A stretch of DNA of 64,000 nt, taken from Vandiemenella viatica (lineage: Eukaryota; Arthropoda; Insecta; Orthoptera; Morabidae). Shown here in pieces: positions 10,581 to 21,010 of the stretch. The stretch's first letter is position 1. Each line of letters starts with the position of its first letter. The translations under genes and the position numbers were made by a program. The notes under the pieces are model-generated. The model saw only the letters and a list, made by a program, of their open reading frames with translations. It made no database searches and was not told where the DNA came from. The stretch is taken from assembly GCA_031002005.1 (NCBI GenBank), contig CM061914.1, positions 14,370,148 through 14,434,147 of the forward strand. Direction: 5' to 3'.

Positions 10581-12006
10581 TTTAACCATGTGTAGCCTTG
10601 GTTATGTGCAACTATGGCCTTATTATAATGAAAAGGTCACCACTCATTTTTCATTTTTTACCTGACGCTAAGGAAAGGTATAAATAAATAATGTTCACCA
10701 GTCAGTTGTTGTTCAAAATCACTATATTCTTAAAAGAGCTTTCAACGATATTAGCTAGATAGCCATCAGACAAAGTCACAGAAGAAAAGTTTGCAAATTC
10801 GATAACCAACATCAGGCAAACCACACCTAATAGTTCACAGTATAATTGATTATCACTTGGAAATCTGTAAAAGTTTGTCACACACTTCTATTATTGTATT
10901 TAGTAAGCAAGCGACCAACACTTAAGTAATCCCGAGGCCCCACAAGGAGTAATACTACTTCAAAAATGCATAGTTGTTACTCTGACTGAAACTTTAAAAC
11001 TTTTCTATTCTTACATCCCACCAACAAGGTAGCACAGTAGTGCTCTAAGGTAAAACTGACCAGCCAAATGAGCTACATGTTATCACGCTCGTGGTTCCTG
11101 AAAGACTGAGCTAGTTGCTACTGCATCTTGTCGCGCACACGGTCACTGGACGACTGACTTAGCTAGTTGCTACTGTGAACGAGGAAAGTTCTGGAACTCA
11201 CAGACTGTGGGAAGCTGCAAAGCTATTGCTTCACGTGAGAAACTTCTGGAAAGCTGATCAGGTTTCAAATCTCATGTCAGAAAGGTTCTAATTTTGACCT
11301 TGACAGTTAAAATAATCCTACTTGTTTGAAATTTTACAAATCGCTTGATCTTGTAGCAAAGGTCAACTTTAGGTATTATTAAAAAATTCGTAACTTTAAT
11401 AAATAATTCAGATAGGAACTTTCGAAATATTACTCCAGGCAAATGCTTAAGAATGTTGCGATTGAAAATACTATCTCAAAACTGCGCAAATTTGCTTTTT
11501 TAGCTTAAACTAACATAGAAACTGACTAAAAATTTATAAGTTACCTGACAGTTAGTCGATGTATTAGATGGCAGTCAAGTCCTATGATGGGGAAGCTTGC
11601 CACACTTACTGGATTGGCGTAGGTGGTGGTGGCAGGGTGCATAATGCACAATTTGCAGCAGGATCTGTTACATCAAGAAGTGCCTTGGGGCTGTCTTGTA
11701 AGATCTTTTTAATACCCCTTACTTTTGATCTAAGTGCATCTAATGAATCTGTGAAATTATAAATTTTTATCTTTTTTTACTCATGACATTGCTATTGAAA
11801 TTTATGATTGTTTAATATATGTCTTATAAATGTTCAGAAATTAGCAATATAATGACCTTTTCAAAGTGTGTCTCATTCTTAAGCGGTGAGGAGTTATTAT
11901 GAAGCACTGTTTCAAACTAGTCGGCTACAGAAATATTAATGAAGTATCATGCAATAAACACTGTACTCTTAATGAATGCTGCTTGTTTCACTTTTATTGT
12001 CAACAG
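10581..12006. other. Intergenic or intronic DNA upstream of the first FASN exon seen
   Basis: There is no confident coding signal. A 64-residue frame at 11568-11762 has no recognisable domain. This stretch is presumably FASN intron, because the exon at 12007 starts with an acceptor site; the upstream exon was not found in the window. Confidence 0.45.
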
Positions 12007-12141
12007 CTTGAATCAAATACAGTTGATGTGGAGTTCATAGGGCTTATGCATGATGCATTCTCAGAGGAAATTCCTGGGCACATCTATCGTGGTTACTCAT
12101 TGCTGATGCCACAAGGAAAAAATCACATTTCTGACAGTCAG
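12007..12141 (+). CDS. FASN: Fatty acid synthase exon (linker before the MAT domain)
   Basis: This 135-bp exon encodes 45 residues beginning LESNTVDVEFIGLMHDAF and containing IPGHIYRGYSLL. That matches the insect FASN linker between ketoacyl synthase and MAT, where a DVEF-LLH segment is followed by PGHLYRGY. The exon follows an acceptor, TTTTATTGTCAACAG, and ends at CAG before a GTAAAT donor; both boundaries are phase 0. The next exon at 33878 also begins in phase 0, so the join reads DSQ then YFPGNRRPVWF, as expected. FASN makes long-chain fatty acids from acetyl- and malonyl-CoA in the cytosol. The longer ORF at 11899-12165 is this exon plus intron read-through. Confidence 0.88.
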
Positions 12142-12254
12142 GTAAATTTGATGTCAATTAGCTAATTGATATTTTAATTTTTTTATATTATAAACAATAT
12201 TTTTTAATTGCCATTTGTATTAACTAGTAGAGTTTAGGATTTTACAAGCAATTA

Positions 12255-12558
12255 TATAAAATTTCACACTTTTCGCAGGCGTCATTATCGAAAATTGCAC
12301 TTACTTGTTTCTTTTCGGGTTTTGCGCTGCGTTTCTTTGCTGATAACGCCAACGTTTCGGCCCCAACCTGGAGCCTTCGTCAGGGCTTCTGCTTATCTGC
12401 TTATCTCGCCGTCTTGATAAACATCGAATTAAGTATCAAGACGGCGAGATAAGCAGATAAGCAGAAGCCCTGATGAAGGCTCCAGGTTGGGGCCGAAACG
12501 TTGGCGTTATCAGCAAAGAAACGCAGTGCAAAACCTGAAAAGAAACAAGTAAGTGCAA
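12255..12558. mobile_element. Palindromic short element with hammerhead ribozyme cores in both arms
   Basis: Two 126-nt arms (12293-12418 and 12435-12560) are near-perfect reverse complements around a 16-nt loop. The element is bounded by a 14-bp duplication, TTTACAAGCAATTA, at 12241-12254 and 12559-12572. The right arm (+ strand, 12470-12498) reads CTGATGA, A, GGCTCC, AGGTT, GGGGCC, GAAA: a hammerhead core with a six-pair stem II. A possible short stem III (ACG-TTGG-CGT) follows. The left arm carries the same core on the minus strand, with CTGACGA. Hammerhead motifs are known in PLE terminal repeats and in short non-autonomous retroelements. No protein is encoded. Confidence 0.88.
12470..12498 (+). 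ncRNA. Hammerhead ribozyme core motif
   Basis: The conserved box CTGATGA (12470-12476), a GGCTCC/GGGGCC stem II with an AGGTT loop, and GAAA (12495-12498) match the hammerhead core. Position 7 of the box is free to vary, and the minus-strand twin has C there. Stem I partners are less clear. RNA folding and an in vitro self-cleavage assay would decide whether it is active. Confidence 0.75.
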
Positions 12559-12572
12559 TTTACAAGCAATTA

Positions 12573-12955
12573 ATACTTACTGATATTTCAAGGCAATACA
12601 AATAACAAAGAAAATGACTCATCACTCCACAAAGTTGAAGGCCGAGAACAGTGAAAAACATATGTGATAAACAAAAACAGAGACAATAATTTGGTTTTCC
12701 ACCTTATTCATGTCATAGGGAATGAGCATATGGTTTTGGAGATATACAGATGCCAAAGTTTACCACATGACAGTCATGTCGTAAACTTGTGTGCATGCAC
12801 ATCTCCCAAACCATGTGCAAAACCGAAATATTGTATATGTTTTGTTCTTCATATACATTTTTCTCTGTTTTCAGCCTTCAACTTTGTGGAGTGATGAGTC
12901 ATTTTGTTATTTATATTGCCTAAAATCCATTTCCTTTTTCCATAGTATCTTTACT
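12573..12955. repeat. Inverted pair of PLE 3' terminal regions
   Basis: The sequence around 12585-12765 is the reverse complement of 12765-12915, including GACTCATCACTCCACAAAGT and AAGTTGAAGG. The centre near 12765-12795 is a short palindrome, GTTTACCACATGAC. The right half ends with TTATTTATATTGCCTAAAAT and CCATTTCCTTTTTCCATAG, matching PLE 3' ends at 16.3, 41.5 and 61.5 kb. The pieces CCGAAATATTGTATATG and ACATCTCCCAAACC also recur at those sites. It is therefore a head-to-head pair of 3' ends with no remaining coding sequence. Confidence 0.75.
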
Positions 12956-13489
12956 GTTGCCTCTCAGCCATCTTCTGTGTTTGTCTTACATGATCCTATC
13001 TCATGTTCTATTACTTTTTCATTCCACCTATCTCTTGTTATGTCTAGTTGTTCATACATTCCACCAACTGTTTTGGCAACAGTTTGTTTTTCAAAACTTT
13101 CGTGCCATTCAGTTGTTTACACCCAGCATCAAATCACAACACTAGCCACGGCTCATGTATTTTTTTTTTTTTGTATGCAAGTCTCTCTATTTCCCCACTT
13201 TTTTATATATAATCTTTAATTATTATCATATAAATTTTTGCCTCTCAAAACCCCTTGCCTATGACCTCTTAAATTGTAGGTCATTTCTGTCCGAGAGTCA
13301 ATTTTTCATTTATATATTTCCAGCCTGTACCTCAAATGTTGTTTTTTGCCTACAATCACTGTCTGCTTCCTTCCAGTCCCATAACACAATCTGATTACAT
13401 CTTAATCCCTCGTTTCTTTCATTTACCGATAATCATTCTATGTTTTTTCTTCATTAATTTTTTCTCTCAAAATTAACCTATAAACATTT

Positions 13490-15945
13490 GTGTTTTACAA
13501 CACCTTGCCCACCATCATCAGTTTTCTGCCATCAGGCAGGGTTTCACTTGGCTGCTCTACATGTTCTTCTATCTTCTGCCTTTCTCTTTAGAACCACATA
13601 GTTGCCATCTTCCTTGATGTTGTCTATAATTTTGTACCTCTTTCTTCCTCTTATTCTCCTCCCACAGACTAGACCTTCCAAGGCGTCTTTTATTAGGCAC
13701 TCCCCTCTCAACAAGTGCCCCATCCAGTTTTTCTTTCTCTCCTTTATTACTTGGAGAATTTTTCTGCTTTCACTGACCCTGTCCAGCACTTCAACATTAC
13801 TTATTTTATCCACCCAGCTTATCTTCTCCATCCTCCTCCACATCTCAAACACTTCTAACCGCTTTTCATCCTCTCGTCTCAGTGTCCATGTCTCCGACCC
13901 ATAAAGGGCCACACTCCATACAAAACATTTACCGAGTCTTTTCCTAAGTGTTTTGTCTATTTTCCTATTAAATGCTTCCATTGCTACGGCAATGCGAGAT
14001 TTTATCTCCTGATGGCACCTCAAATCTTCGGTGATCGTACTCCCAAGATATTTTAAGGAACTTACTTGCCTGATATCAGCTCTTCCTAATTTAATATTTA
14101 TTTTTTTCCTTCCATTTCCAATCGCCATACTCTTAGTTTTTGCTGCATTTATTTTCATTCCAAACTCATGACAAGCTTCATCTAGATCTTTCAGCATTCT
14201 GTTTATAGCTTGTTTGCTTTATGCCAACAATACCATATCATCAGCAAATCGTATGCACTCTATTCTCTTGCCACCAATATGCACTCCTCTTTTTCCATTT
14301 AAGCCTTTTACAATAATTTCTTCTAAGTATAAATTGAACAATAATGGGGAAAGGCAACAACCTTGTCTTACGCCTCTCCCAATGCTGCTTTCTTCAGACA
14401 TCTCGTTTCCGATCTTTATTCGTACTTTCTGTTGTAAATATAGGTTCTATATCAACCTTCTCTCGTTCCAATCTATGCCTTTGCTCCTCAAGATATCCAT
14501 CAGCTTCTTCCATTGCACCCTATCAAAAGCCTTTTCCAAGTCAATAAAAACGGCATAGATGTTTCTTCCTTTCTCAATATATCTTTCCACTATGATTCTT
14601 AACAGGCCGATAGCATCTCTTGTTCCTTTTCCTTTCCTAAATCCAAACTGTTCTTCTCCAATCACTCTATCTAACTTTCCATATAGTCTTCTGTTCAGCA
14701 CTCTCAACAACACTTTAGCTGCATGCGAAATTAGGCTGATAGTCCTATGCTCTTCACATTTATTAGTATTCTTTTTCTTCTGAATTGGTATCACTACCAT
14801 TGCGAGAAAGGCATGTGGCCATTCCCCTTCGTCATATATTTTATTACAAAGGTGTACTATCTCCCTTCTTCCATTGTTTCCTAAACTCTTCAACAATTCT
14901 GCAGGTAAATTATCGATTCTGCATGCCTTCCAATTCTTCACCTCCTTCAGAGTCTTTTCTACCTCTGTCTCTAGGATCTCATACCCCTTTCCATCTTCTG
15001 TTACCTGTGCCTCTTCTTCATTTTTACATGGTGTTTGATCTCCCTTATATAAGCATTCAATATATTCTTGCCACCAACTCAGCACCTCATGTGGTTCTTT
15101 GACTAATGTGCCATCCTCTCTTTCTATTTCCATGTTGTTCTTGTTTCTCTTACTTTCAAAGGCAATCTCAGAAACCATTTTGTACACCCTTTCATATTTT
15201 CCCTCTTTCTCCAGTTTTTATATTTCCTCACGTTTCTCTTTCATCCATCTTTCTCTTGCTTGTTCAGTTTCTCTTCTTAGTTCAATGTTCAGGTTCCTGT
15301 ACCTCTTTCTTCCTTCTTCATTTCCAGAATTTTTCCACTTCCTCCATTCTTCCATCTTTTCCAACATTTTTTCTGTCACCCATTCTTGCCTGATACCTTT
15401 GGACTCTCTAATTCCTAGAGTTTCTTTGGTGGCTGTCATGAGCCCTTCCCTCATTTTTATCCATTTTTCATTTATACATTCTTCAAATTTTCCTCCTTTG
15501 TAGTTTTCCAAAAACCTTTCTTCTAATTCCAAAGCCTTACCTTCCTCCTTTAGATTTTCTAAGTTCAGTTTTTCTCTTGCTTTTCCTCTCTTCACTTTTT
15601 TCAATTTTACTTGTATTTCTCCTGCTACGAGGTTGTGATCTGAATTTATATCGGCTCCTGGATAAGCTTTAGCATTCTTCATACAGTTCCTAAACCTATT
15701 TTGTATCAAAATATAGTCCAGCTGGTACCTTTCTCCATTTAAGCTAGAGATCCATGTATGATGTGTCCTTTTATGATTTTCAAATAAGGTGTTACCCACC
15801 ACTAGTGAATTTTCTTTACAAAAGTTAATTAATCTTTCACCCCTCTCATTTCTTATCCCTAATCCAAATTTTCCTATTATATCTTCTTGTTTTCCTTCAC
15901 CTACTACAGCATGCCCAAGTTTGTTTATCATTTATGATATTTTCA
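13490..15945 (-). mobile_element. RTE-like LINE (EEP endonuclease plus RT), 5'-truncated
   Basis: Reading from the right on the minus strand, 15931-15218 encodes the second half of an EEP endonuclease (YQLDYILIQNRF and SDHNLVAGE), the type often mislabelled craniofacial development protein 2. Next, 15187-14447 encodes RT with SLISHAAKVLLRVLNRRL, EEQFGFRKGKGTRDAI and VFIDLEKAFDRVQW. Then 14401-14219 gives GVRQGCCLSPLLFNLY and FADDMVLLA, and 14197-13544 gives the tail with VSSLKYLGSTI and SVALYGSETWTL. Only a few stops or shifts separate these. The protein ends about 50 bp before a CCTGCC-type terminus. RTE is my clade call from these motifs. The many + strand ORFs here are antisense shadows. 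Confidence 0.88.
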
Positions 15946-16099
15946 GCCTCACAATTTTCATTTAAATAATACTGCCATTCCCAGCCTAAATAGACTCCTC
16001 ATATTTTCTTGCACTCACTGTTTTTTTCACCCTTGTTAATTGTTATTTCTACCGACCGTGTATCTCAGTAAGTGGGTAGTTTTATGATTCTCATCAGTT

Positions 16100-16350
16100 T
16101 CTCCCAACATGTTGCTTTCAGAAATCTGTAAGTCCTGTTACCATTTCTATGCCACTTTGACATGTGCACACCTCCCAAACGATATGCCTTGTTCCTTATC
16201 ACACAAATTAGGGGCAAAATCAAAATATTGTATATGTTTTTGTTCGTCACATGTTTTTCACTCATCCCAGCCTTCATCACTGTCCTTTGTTATTTATATA
16301 GGCTGTAAGCCGTTCCCTTTTCCCTTAGTATCATTACTGATACTTTTAAT
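16100..16350 (+). mobile_element. Penelope-like element 3' terminal region
   Basis: The stretch shares ACACCTCCCAAAC, AAATATTGTATATGTTTT, GTTATTTATATAGGCTG and TTTTCCCTTAG with the PLE 3' ends at 12.95 and 61.5 kb. It is non-coding. It lies just beyond the 5' end of the RTE LINE, so the LINE may have landed inside a PLE cluster that began at 12.57 kb. The flank after both 3' ends (TATCTTTACTG at 12.95 kb, TATCATTACTG here) is alike, which supports a shared origin. Confidence 0.65.
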
Positions 16351-16891
16351 TTAATTGAGTGCATGCTCCAGCAGAAATTTCGGTGGTTATCTATTTACCC
16401 TTTTCTTCTTCCTATTTTTTTATTATTATTTTACACATTTTTGGTGTAAATTCCTCACCCATCCACTTCTGTCATTTAAGAATTTTAATTTCTTTCAATA
16501 TTTTTCTTTAATTATTTGTCATTTCCCATGGTAATACATTCCAATCCCTGACACCCTTAACTATTCTATTATGCATTTAATCTAGATCTAGCTTGTGGTC
16601 ATTGATATCTTTACCCTTCCATAAACTAAGATTAACTTTGACCAATATCCCACCAAGCCTCATCACCAGTATATCCCTGATACATTCCCAACGCCCTTTT
16701 CATCCTCCTTCTATCTTCCAGTGACTTCCAACCCAGCTCCTTTATCATAGCAGTTGCTGACTGCACCCCCACAACTAAATCTAGCTGCTCTCCTTTGCAC
16801 CCCCTACAACTATTGTGTTTGATATGCAAAATGTTTGTCCTATACCACACCACCCTTACTTCTCTGGTACATCCTCTCCTCACTTTAATTG
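16347..16891 (-). mobile_element. CR1-like LINE, 3' fragment
   Basis: The minus strand reads MIKELGWKSLEDRRRMKRAL and YQGYTGDEAWWDIGQS, the tail of the family seen at 1-505. Before that, GCAAAGGAGAGCAGCTAGAT corresponds to the coding sequence of VQRRAARF. It ends at the left with GGAGCATGCACTCAATTAAA, a variant of the family terminus. Base changes relative to the copies at 0-6 kb show it is older. A pogo-type element begins right beside it at 16894. Confidence 0.82.
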
Positions 16892-16893
16892 TA

Positions 16894-17877
16894 CAGCAGA
16901 ACTCCAATTATATGAACTCTGACTATCTCAATCACTGAATATCTTAATCGCTTTTTTAATTAAGACGGAAATATACCACGATTCGCAAAATAATGATTCT
17001 GTCTATACGGAAAGGAAAAGGAGAAAAAGGAAAAAGAAACTCAAGAAAAGGAACGTGTAGAGACAGAGGAAGATGGGCATGACATGTCACTTGAGGAATT
17101 CGGAAACATTCTTTTTGAAAATTCCTAGATATTGAGACATTCATGCTGAAGATTTAGGAGAGTGGGTGGTGTGTTATTCATGAGACCCTGGGTAAGAAAT
17201 TGTAAATGATGATGAACCTATTGAAAGTGTGAGAGAAGAAAGTGTTGAGTAAGAAGGTGACCTTAATGTTGAAGTTGAAGCAGACATGGGACCATCAGCT
17301 AGTCAAGCATTTGCCGGGCTTGAAACTGTGTTGAAGTGGATTGAACATCAGCCCGAGTGTGACCATATGCAATGTCTCACTGTCAAACGGTTGCACAACT
17401 TGTCTGCCTGAAAACGTATGAAAACAGTCAAATAGCAATGACTTTTATTTACAGTACGCTACATACAGTACATACTGTACTAATGCATAACAGGTGTAAG
17501 TACGCTTAACATATAAAAGTATTGTGAGAATTAAGACTTTCCTGGCATATTGCTGAAATGCAGTCTTCCCAGGTTCTCCGCTGGAACTCATGGAAGACGA
17601 GCTTTCAGCATGTAGCTCTGACGCCATCATCAGATTTATCAGTTTGTCTTTCGTCAATTTTATCTGGCGGAGAACCTGTGAAGACTACATTTCATGTAAA
17701 AGTGTTGCTTTTTCATTTAACTAATTAAAAGCTCTCTTTCTTTAGAGAAAGTTTTTTTCCTCCCATTTTCAACATACATATTGTAATTAATTTTTAGGAA
17801 ACAATTCAATTATACGAATTTTTGATTATCTGAATGGGGCCCGGTCCCAATTGATTCAGATAACTGGAATTCTACTG
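16894..17877 (+). mobile_element. pogo/Tigger-type DNA transposon, decayed
   Basis: Related ends flank 984 bp: CAGCAGAACTCCAATTATATG at the left, and CAGTAGAATTCCAGTTATCTG on the minus strand at the right. Each is bordered by TA (16892-16893 and 17878-17879). Inside, + strand frames near 17270-17410 read SQAFAGLETVLKWIEHQPEC then KRLHNLSA, the C-terminal end of CENP-B-like Tigger transposases. Only this tail survives, and stops and shifts interrupt it. The TIR wording and TA target fit the pogo branch of the Tc1/mariner superfamily. A 172-bp hammerhead-like element sits inside it. Confidence 0.8.
17525..17696 (-). mobile_element. Short hammerhead-bearing element inside the pogo copy
   Basis: The 172-bp insert is flanked by an 11-bp duplication with one mismatch: TAAAAGTATTG at 17514-17524 and TAAAAGTGTTG at 17697-17707. 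On the minus strand, CTGATGA (17627-17633) is followed by T, a GGCGT-loop-ATGCT stem and GAAA (17603-17606), the hammerhead core. The outer inverted arms (17551-17583 and 17663-17696, sharing GGTTCTCCGC and AGTCTTC) could form stem I, and AGCTC with GAGTT could form stem III. A bulge of about 30 nt lies between the 5' arm and CTGATGA. No protein is encoded. Confidence 0.7.
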
Positions 17878-17879
17878 TA

Positions 17880-18765
17880 TTAATACTTTTTATGATACTA
17901 AAAGTTATCAATAAATCTTGAATGGCATACCTGTTATTGAAAGCAAATCCAGTGAAAATCTTGGTAATATCTGATATAGAATATAGTATGAATATGTCCA
18001 TTCCTCTTATACCTTAGAAGATGAACCAGATGGCTACATTGACATGTGTGCCCATTGTCATTTATGTGGCTGGGTCAGCTGTGGCCACAATTATAAACCT
18101 AGCAATATTCTTCAGTTCATGACTAAGGGAAAACCTCAAAATACTGTGTTTTTGTATTTATTTCTGTTGATCTAGGCCATACCCTCCTTCAAGTCTGGTA
18201 AATTATGGGCATACTTTAACTTTGCTTTGCATATTAATGTCACCTAATGGCATTTCTACGTGCTTCATTGTTTCTGAGATCACTCTTCTTCTGTCATTGA
18301 TATATGTAACATACCTTTAAAATTAAAATATTTCAGTTAGACTTGCATAATTTAGTTTATTTTATCAAAATGATAAATTTTGTGCCTCCTTAAATTAATT
18401 TCAAAGCAAATGCTATATTAATAAACAACTACAACAATATTTTCCTTGAACTTGTATGTAGATTCATTTAATATATTTGCCAAGAAAAAAGTGCTGAATC
18501 ACTTATGGAAACTGAATCTTCAAAAATAGTTTACATATTCTCAATGATTCTATTAACTGGAATATCTAAAGGTTGTAGGAAATGGAAAATACTATAATCG
18601 CTGACAATCTAGTTCACACGTTTTCCACCATGTAATGCTGAGGACAGCACTATGCAAGAAGTTCTTTATGATTTCATAAGCTTGGGCTTTCAGTGACTCA
18701 CACCAGTGTTTGCATTGACTTGAAGGTTTGCTATTCAATGGTGCGAACTTTTGTGTGTGTCACGA
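17880..18765. other. AT-rich intron DNA without recognised features
   Basis: No coding or repeat signal is evident between the pogo element and the old mariner. Confidence 0.5.
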
Positions 18766-19468
18766 AAATTTCTGAGTTTGAACAAAGAAAACACATTAAA
18801 ATTTCTTGTGTAACTGGAGAAGAATGAGATGAAACACAATATATGTTAGTGGAGATATATGAGAAGAATCCTATGCACAAAACAGAAGTAAGCAGCTGGA
18901 TTAAACAGTTTACTCAAGAATGGGAACGAGTGCTGATGATAAGAGATTAGGGCATGCAGTAACAAGATAAATGGAGAAATGTGTGAAAACTAGAGACTGG
19001 CCTTGAAGTCTGTAGCATACCAAGTGAACACTTATATTAAAAAATAGCAGGTCCTAACTGAAGAGAATTGCAGGTGCAAGGAGTATCCAAAAATGATTAC
19101 AAACAAATTCACTAATGAACAAAAGCAAAGGAGTATTGAAGATGATATTTTGCGTCAAATAATCACATGTGATGAATTTATATATGACCCTGAAACAAAG
19201 CAACAAGGTGCCTAATAACTCTGCATTACTAAAAACGTTCCAGAAATCAAAAAAATATTCGTAAGGTTATTTAATATAACAGATTTTTTTTTAATACAGC
19301 AATCAAATGTGCTAGCTTGGAGTACTGCAAAGGTTGTGCAAAAAAGTGAGACAACACGAATGGAACTTTGTGTCAAAAACTCATGGTTTCTGCATCATTA
19401 CACTAATCCCGCACATAATTCACAGGAACTTTTGGGCAGGAAGCAAATAAATGTGGTAGACCGCTCTA
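18766..19468 (+). mobile_element. Old mariner transposon, left part
   Basis: Decayed transposase words appear in order. First comes an N-terminal helix-turn-helix like FEQRKHIKISCVTGEE with SSWIKQFTQEWERV. Then come TNEQKQRSIEDDILRQIIT followed by a CDEF-YDPETKQQ block that keeps the first catalytic Asp of mariner (TGDETW-YDPETKQQS). Finally a HHYTNPAH-like block matches HHDNARPH. Stops and indels are frequent. The DD41D element landed at a TA inside this copy. Confidence 0.72.
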
Positions 19469-19470
19469 TA

Positions 19471-19503
19471 CCGAGTGTTACAAAAAAATGTATACACACT
19501 TTT
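19471..19503 (+). repeat. Left terminal inverted repeat of the DD41D element
   Basis: It starts CCGAGTGTTAC and continues through TGTATACACACTT, matching the right end at 20806-20838 with about five differences. TA precedes it. Confidence 0.9.
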
Positions 19504-19633
19504 AAAGGTCATAGAGAGTTCGTTTTCACGCTTGTGAGGATGAAATTTGGTACAAACGTAGTGTGATGTTTGCTCAATAGGTGGCAGCAAGCTAGGGCCG
19601 TGACGCGGGCAGCGGTGCTTAACTGATATCAAC

Positions 19634-20698
19634 ATGGCGGAAGTACGGTTGAACTTTGAAGAGCGTAAGCAATTGTTGAAGTGGTACTGGAAATTTGAGA
19701 ATGTGGCTGCTGTCCAGAGACAGTGGAGACGTGAGTTTGGTACAGATCCACCTACACGTTTAACAATTACCCGTATACGTGACAAATTCGAGCTGCATGG
19801 AACAGTGTGTGATGTACACAAAGGCCGATCAGGGTGACCTCGCACAGCTACGAGTGACGAGTCCTCGGCTACGATGCTGGAATGCTTTCAGCAGTCGCCA
19901 CAAAAATCTACAAGGCAATGTGCACATGAGAGTGGTGTAAGTCATGTCAGCGTGCTACGCATTCTGAAGAAAGGCAAGTTTAAAGTGTACATTCCCAGAC
20001 TGGTGCAACAGTTAAATGACGACGACTCAGATCGTAGGTTACAATTTTGTGAATGGTTTCGGGACATGGTCAACAATGTTCCGGGATTTGTGGGGAATGT
20101 GGTTTGGTCAGATGAAGCACAGTTCAAGCTCAATGGAACTGTCAACAGACACAATTGTGTGTACTGGGCTGACAATAATCCCCACATCACAGTGGAAACG
20201 GCTGTGAATTTGCCTGGTGTAAATGTGTGGTGTGGATTGACTTGTAGGGGACTCATTGGTCCTTTCCGTTATGAAGGTACTTTAACCAGTGAACTTTATC
20301 TGAGAATGCTTAACGATTCAATTTTACCTGCCATTCATGAACTGTACGGTAATGAGAGGATTTATTATCAACAAGATGGCGCCCCTGCGCACTACCATAG
20401 GGATGTAAGAGCATACCTTGATCTACATTTTCCAGAGAATTGGATAGGACACAGGGGTCCAATCGAGTTTCCTGACGGTTCTCCAGATCTAACACCGTTG
20501 GACTTTTCCTTATGGGGATCAGTGAAAGACCAGGTGTACAGAAGAAAACCATATAACCTGAACGAACTTTGGGATGAGATTAGAACAGTGTGCGCAGATA
20601 TCCCACTGCAAACTTTAGCGGTAGTTACCGAATCAGTCGCAACCCGTGTTCAGAAATGCGCTGATGCAGAAGGCCATCACTTTGAACACTTAACATAA
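19634..20698 (+). pseudogene. DD41D transposase with a single in-frame stop
   Basis: The frame from ATG 19634 to TAA 20696-20698 spans 355 codons and is broken only by TGA at 19835-19837. That stop sits where RSG should continue as RPRTATS, consistent with a CGA to TGA change. The N-terminal helix-turn-helix region starts MAEVRLNFEERKQLLKWYW, often labelled DUF4817 in insect proteomes. Catalytic Asp residues lie in VWSDEAQF, YQQDGAPAHY and DLTPLDFSLWG, with 41 residues between the second and third. The enzyme would cut and paste the element at TA. With read-through or one reversion it would be intact, so this copy is a recent casualty. Confidence 0.93.
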
Positions 20699-20805
20699 AC
20701 ATTTACCCCAGAAAGTGTATTGGAAACTTCAAACAGACTTATAATCTTACTTTCAGGCTAATAAACATTTTGTATGAAAACGTTTCCATATGTTTTTTCT
20801 TCTCC

Positions 20806-20838
20806 TGAAGTGTGTAAACATTTTTCGGTAACACTCTG
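20806..20838 (-). repeat. Right terminal inverted repeat of the DD41D element
   Basis: On the minus strand it starts CAGAGTGTTACCG and includes TGTTTACACACTT, the mirror of the left end. TA follows at 20839-20840. Confidence 0.9.
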
Positions 20839-20840
20839 TA

Positions 20841-21010
20841 TACTTACCTGATCTTCCCCCTAATGACTTTTCTTTTGGAATATTAAAGAAGTTTTGGAAT
20901 AAAGGCATTTTTATAACATTTATGACATGAAGGTGACAATATTTCACGTTTCCAAATTGCTTAGAAGGGTGAAGTATGCAGTGTATAGCTTCCCAAGGGA
21001 AGAATTGTGA
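20841..21010 (+). mobile_element. Old mariner transposon, right part
   Basis: Directly after the DD41D element, the + strand reads YLPDLPPNDFSFGILKKFWN, clearly the mariner YSPDLAPNDF-LF block that carries the third catalytic Asp. This is the downstream half of the copy interrupted at 19468. The 3' TIR was not identified. Confidence 0.72.

Larger units (their letters stand above)
19471..20838 (+). mobile_element. Tc1/mariner-superfamily transposon of DD41D type
   Basis: A 1,368-bp element has terminal inverted repeats of about 33 bp. The left end reads CCGAGTGTTACAAAAAAATG and the right end, on the minus strand, CAGAGTGTTACCGAAAAATG. TA dinucleotides flank both ends (19469-19470 and 20839-20840). 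The length, single ORF and TA target fit the superfamily. The spacing of the last two catalytic residues is 41, as in the rosa/DD41D lineage. It sits inside an older mariner. Apart from one stop codon in the transposase, it looks structurally complete and young. Confidence 0.93.

Noticed and set aside
11568..11762. 64-codon frame with a Gly-rich stretch
   Set aside because: No splice context, family match or composition bias supports it as a FASN or other exon.
13602..15503. Many + strand ORFs of 60-134 codons (for example 14214-14558, 14785-15102, 15099-15503)
   Set aside because: They are antisense to the RTE-like LINE. Their Leu/Phe/Ser/Pro-rich wording is what an A/G-rich coding strand gives when read backwards.
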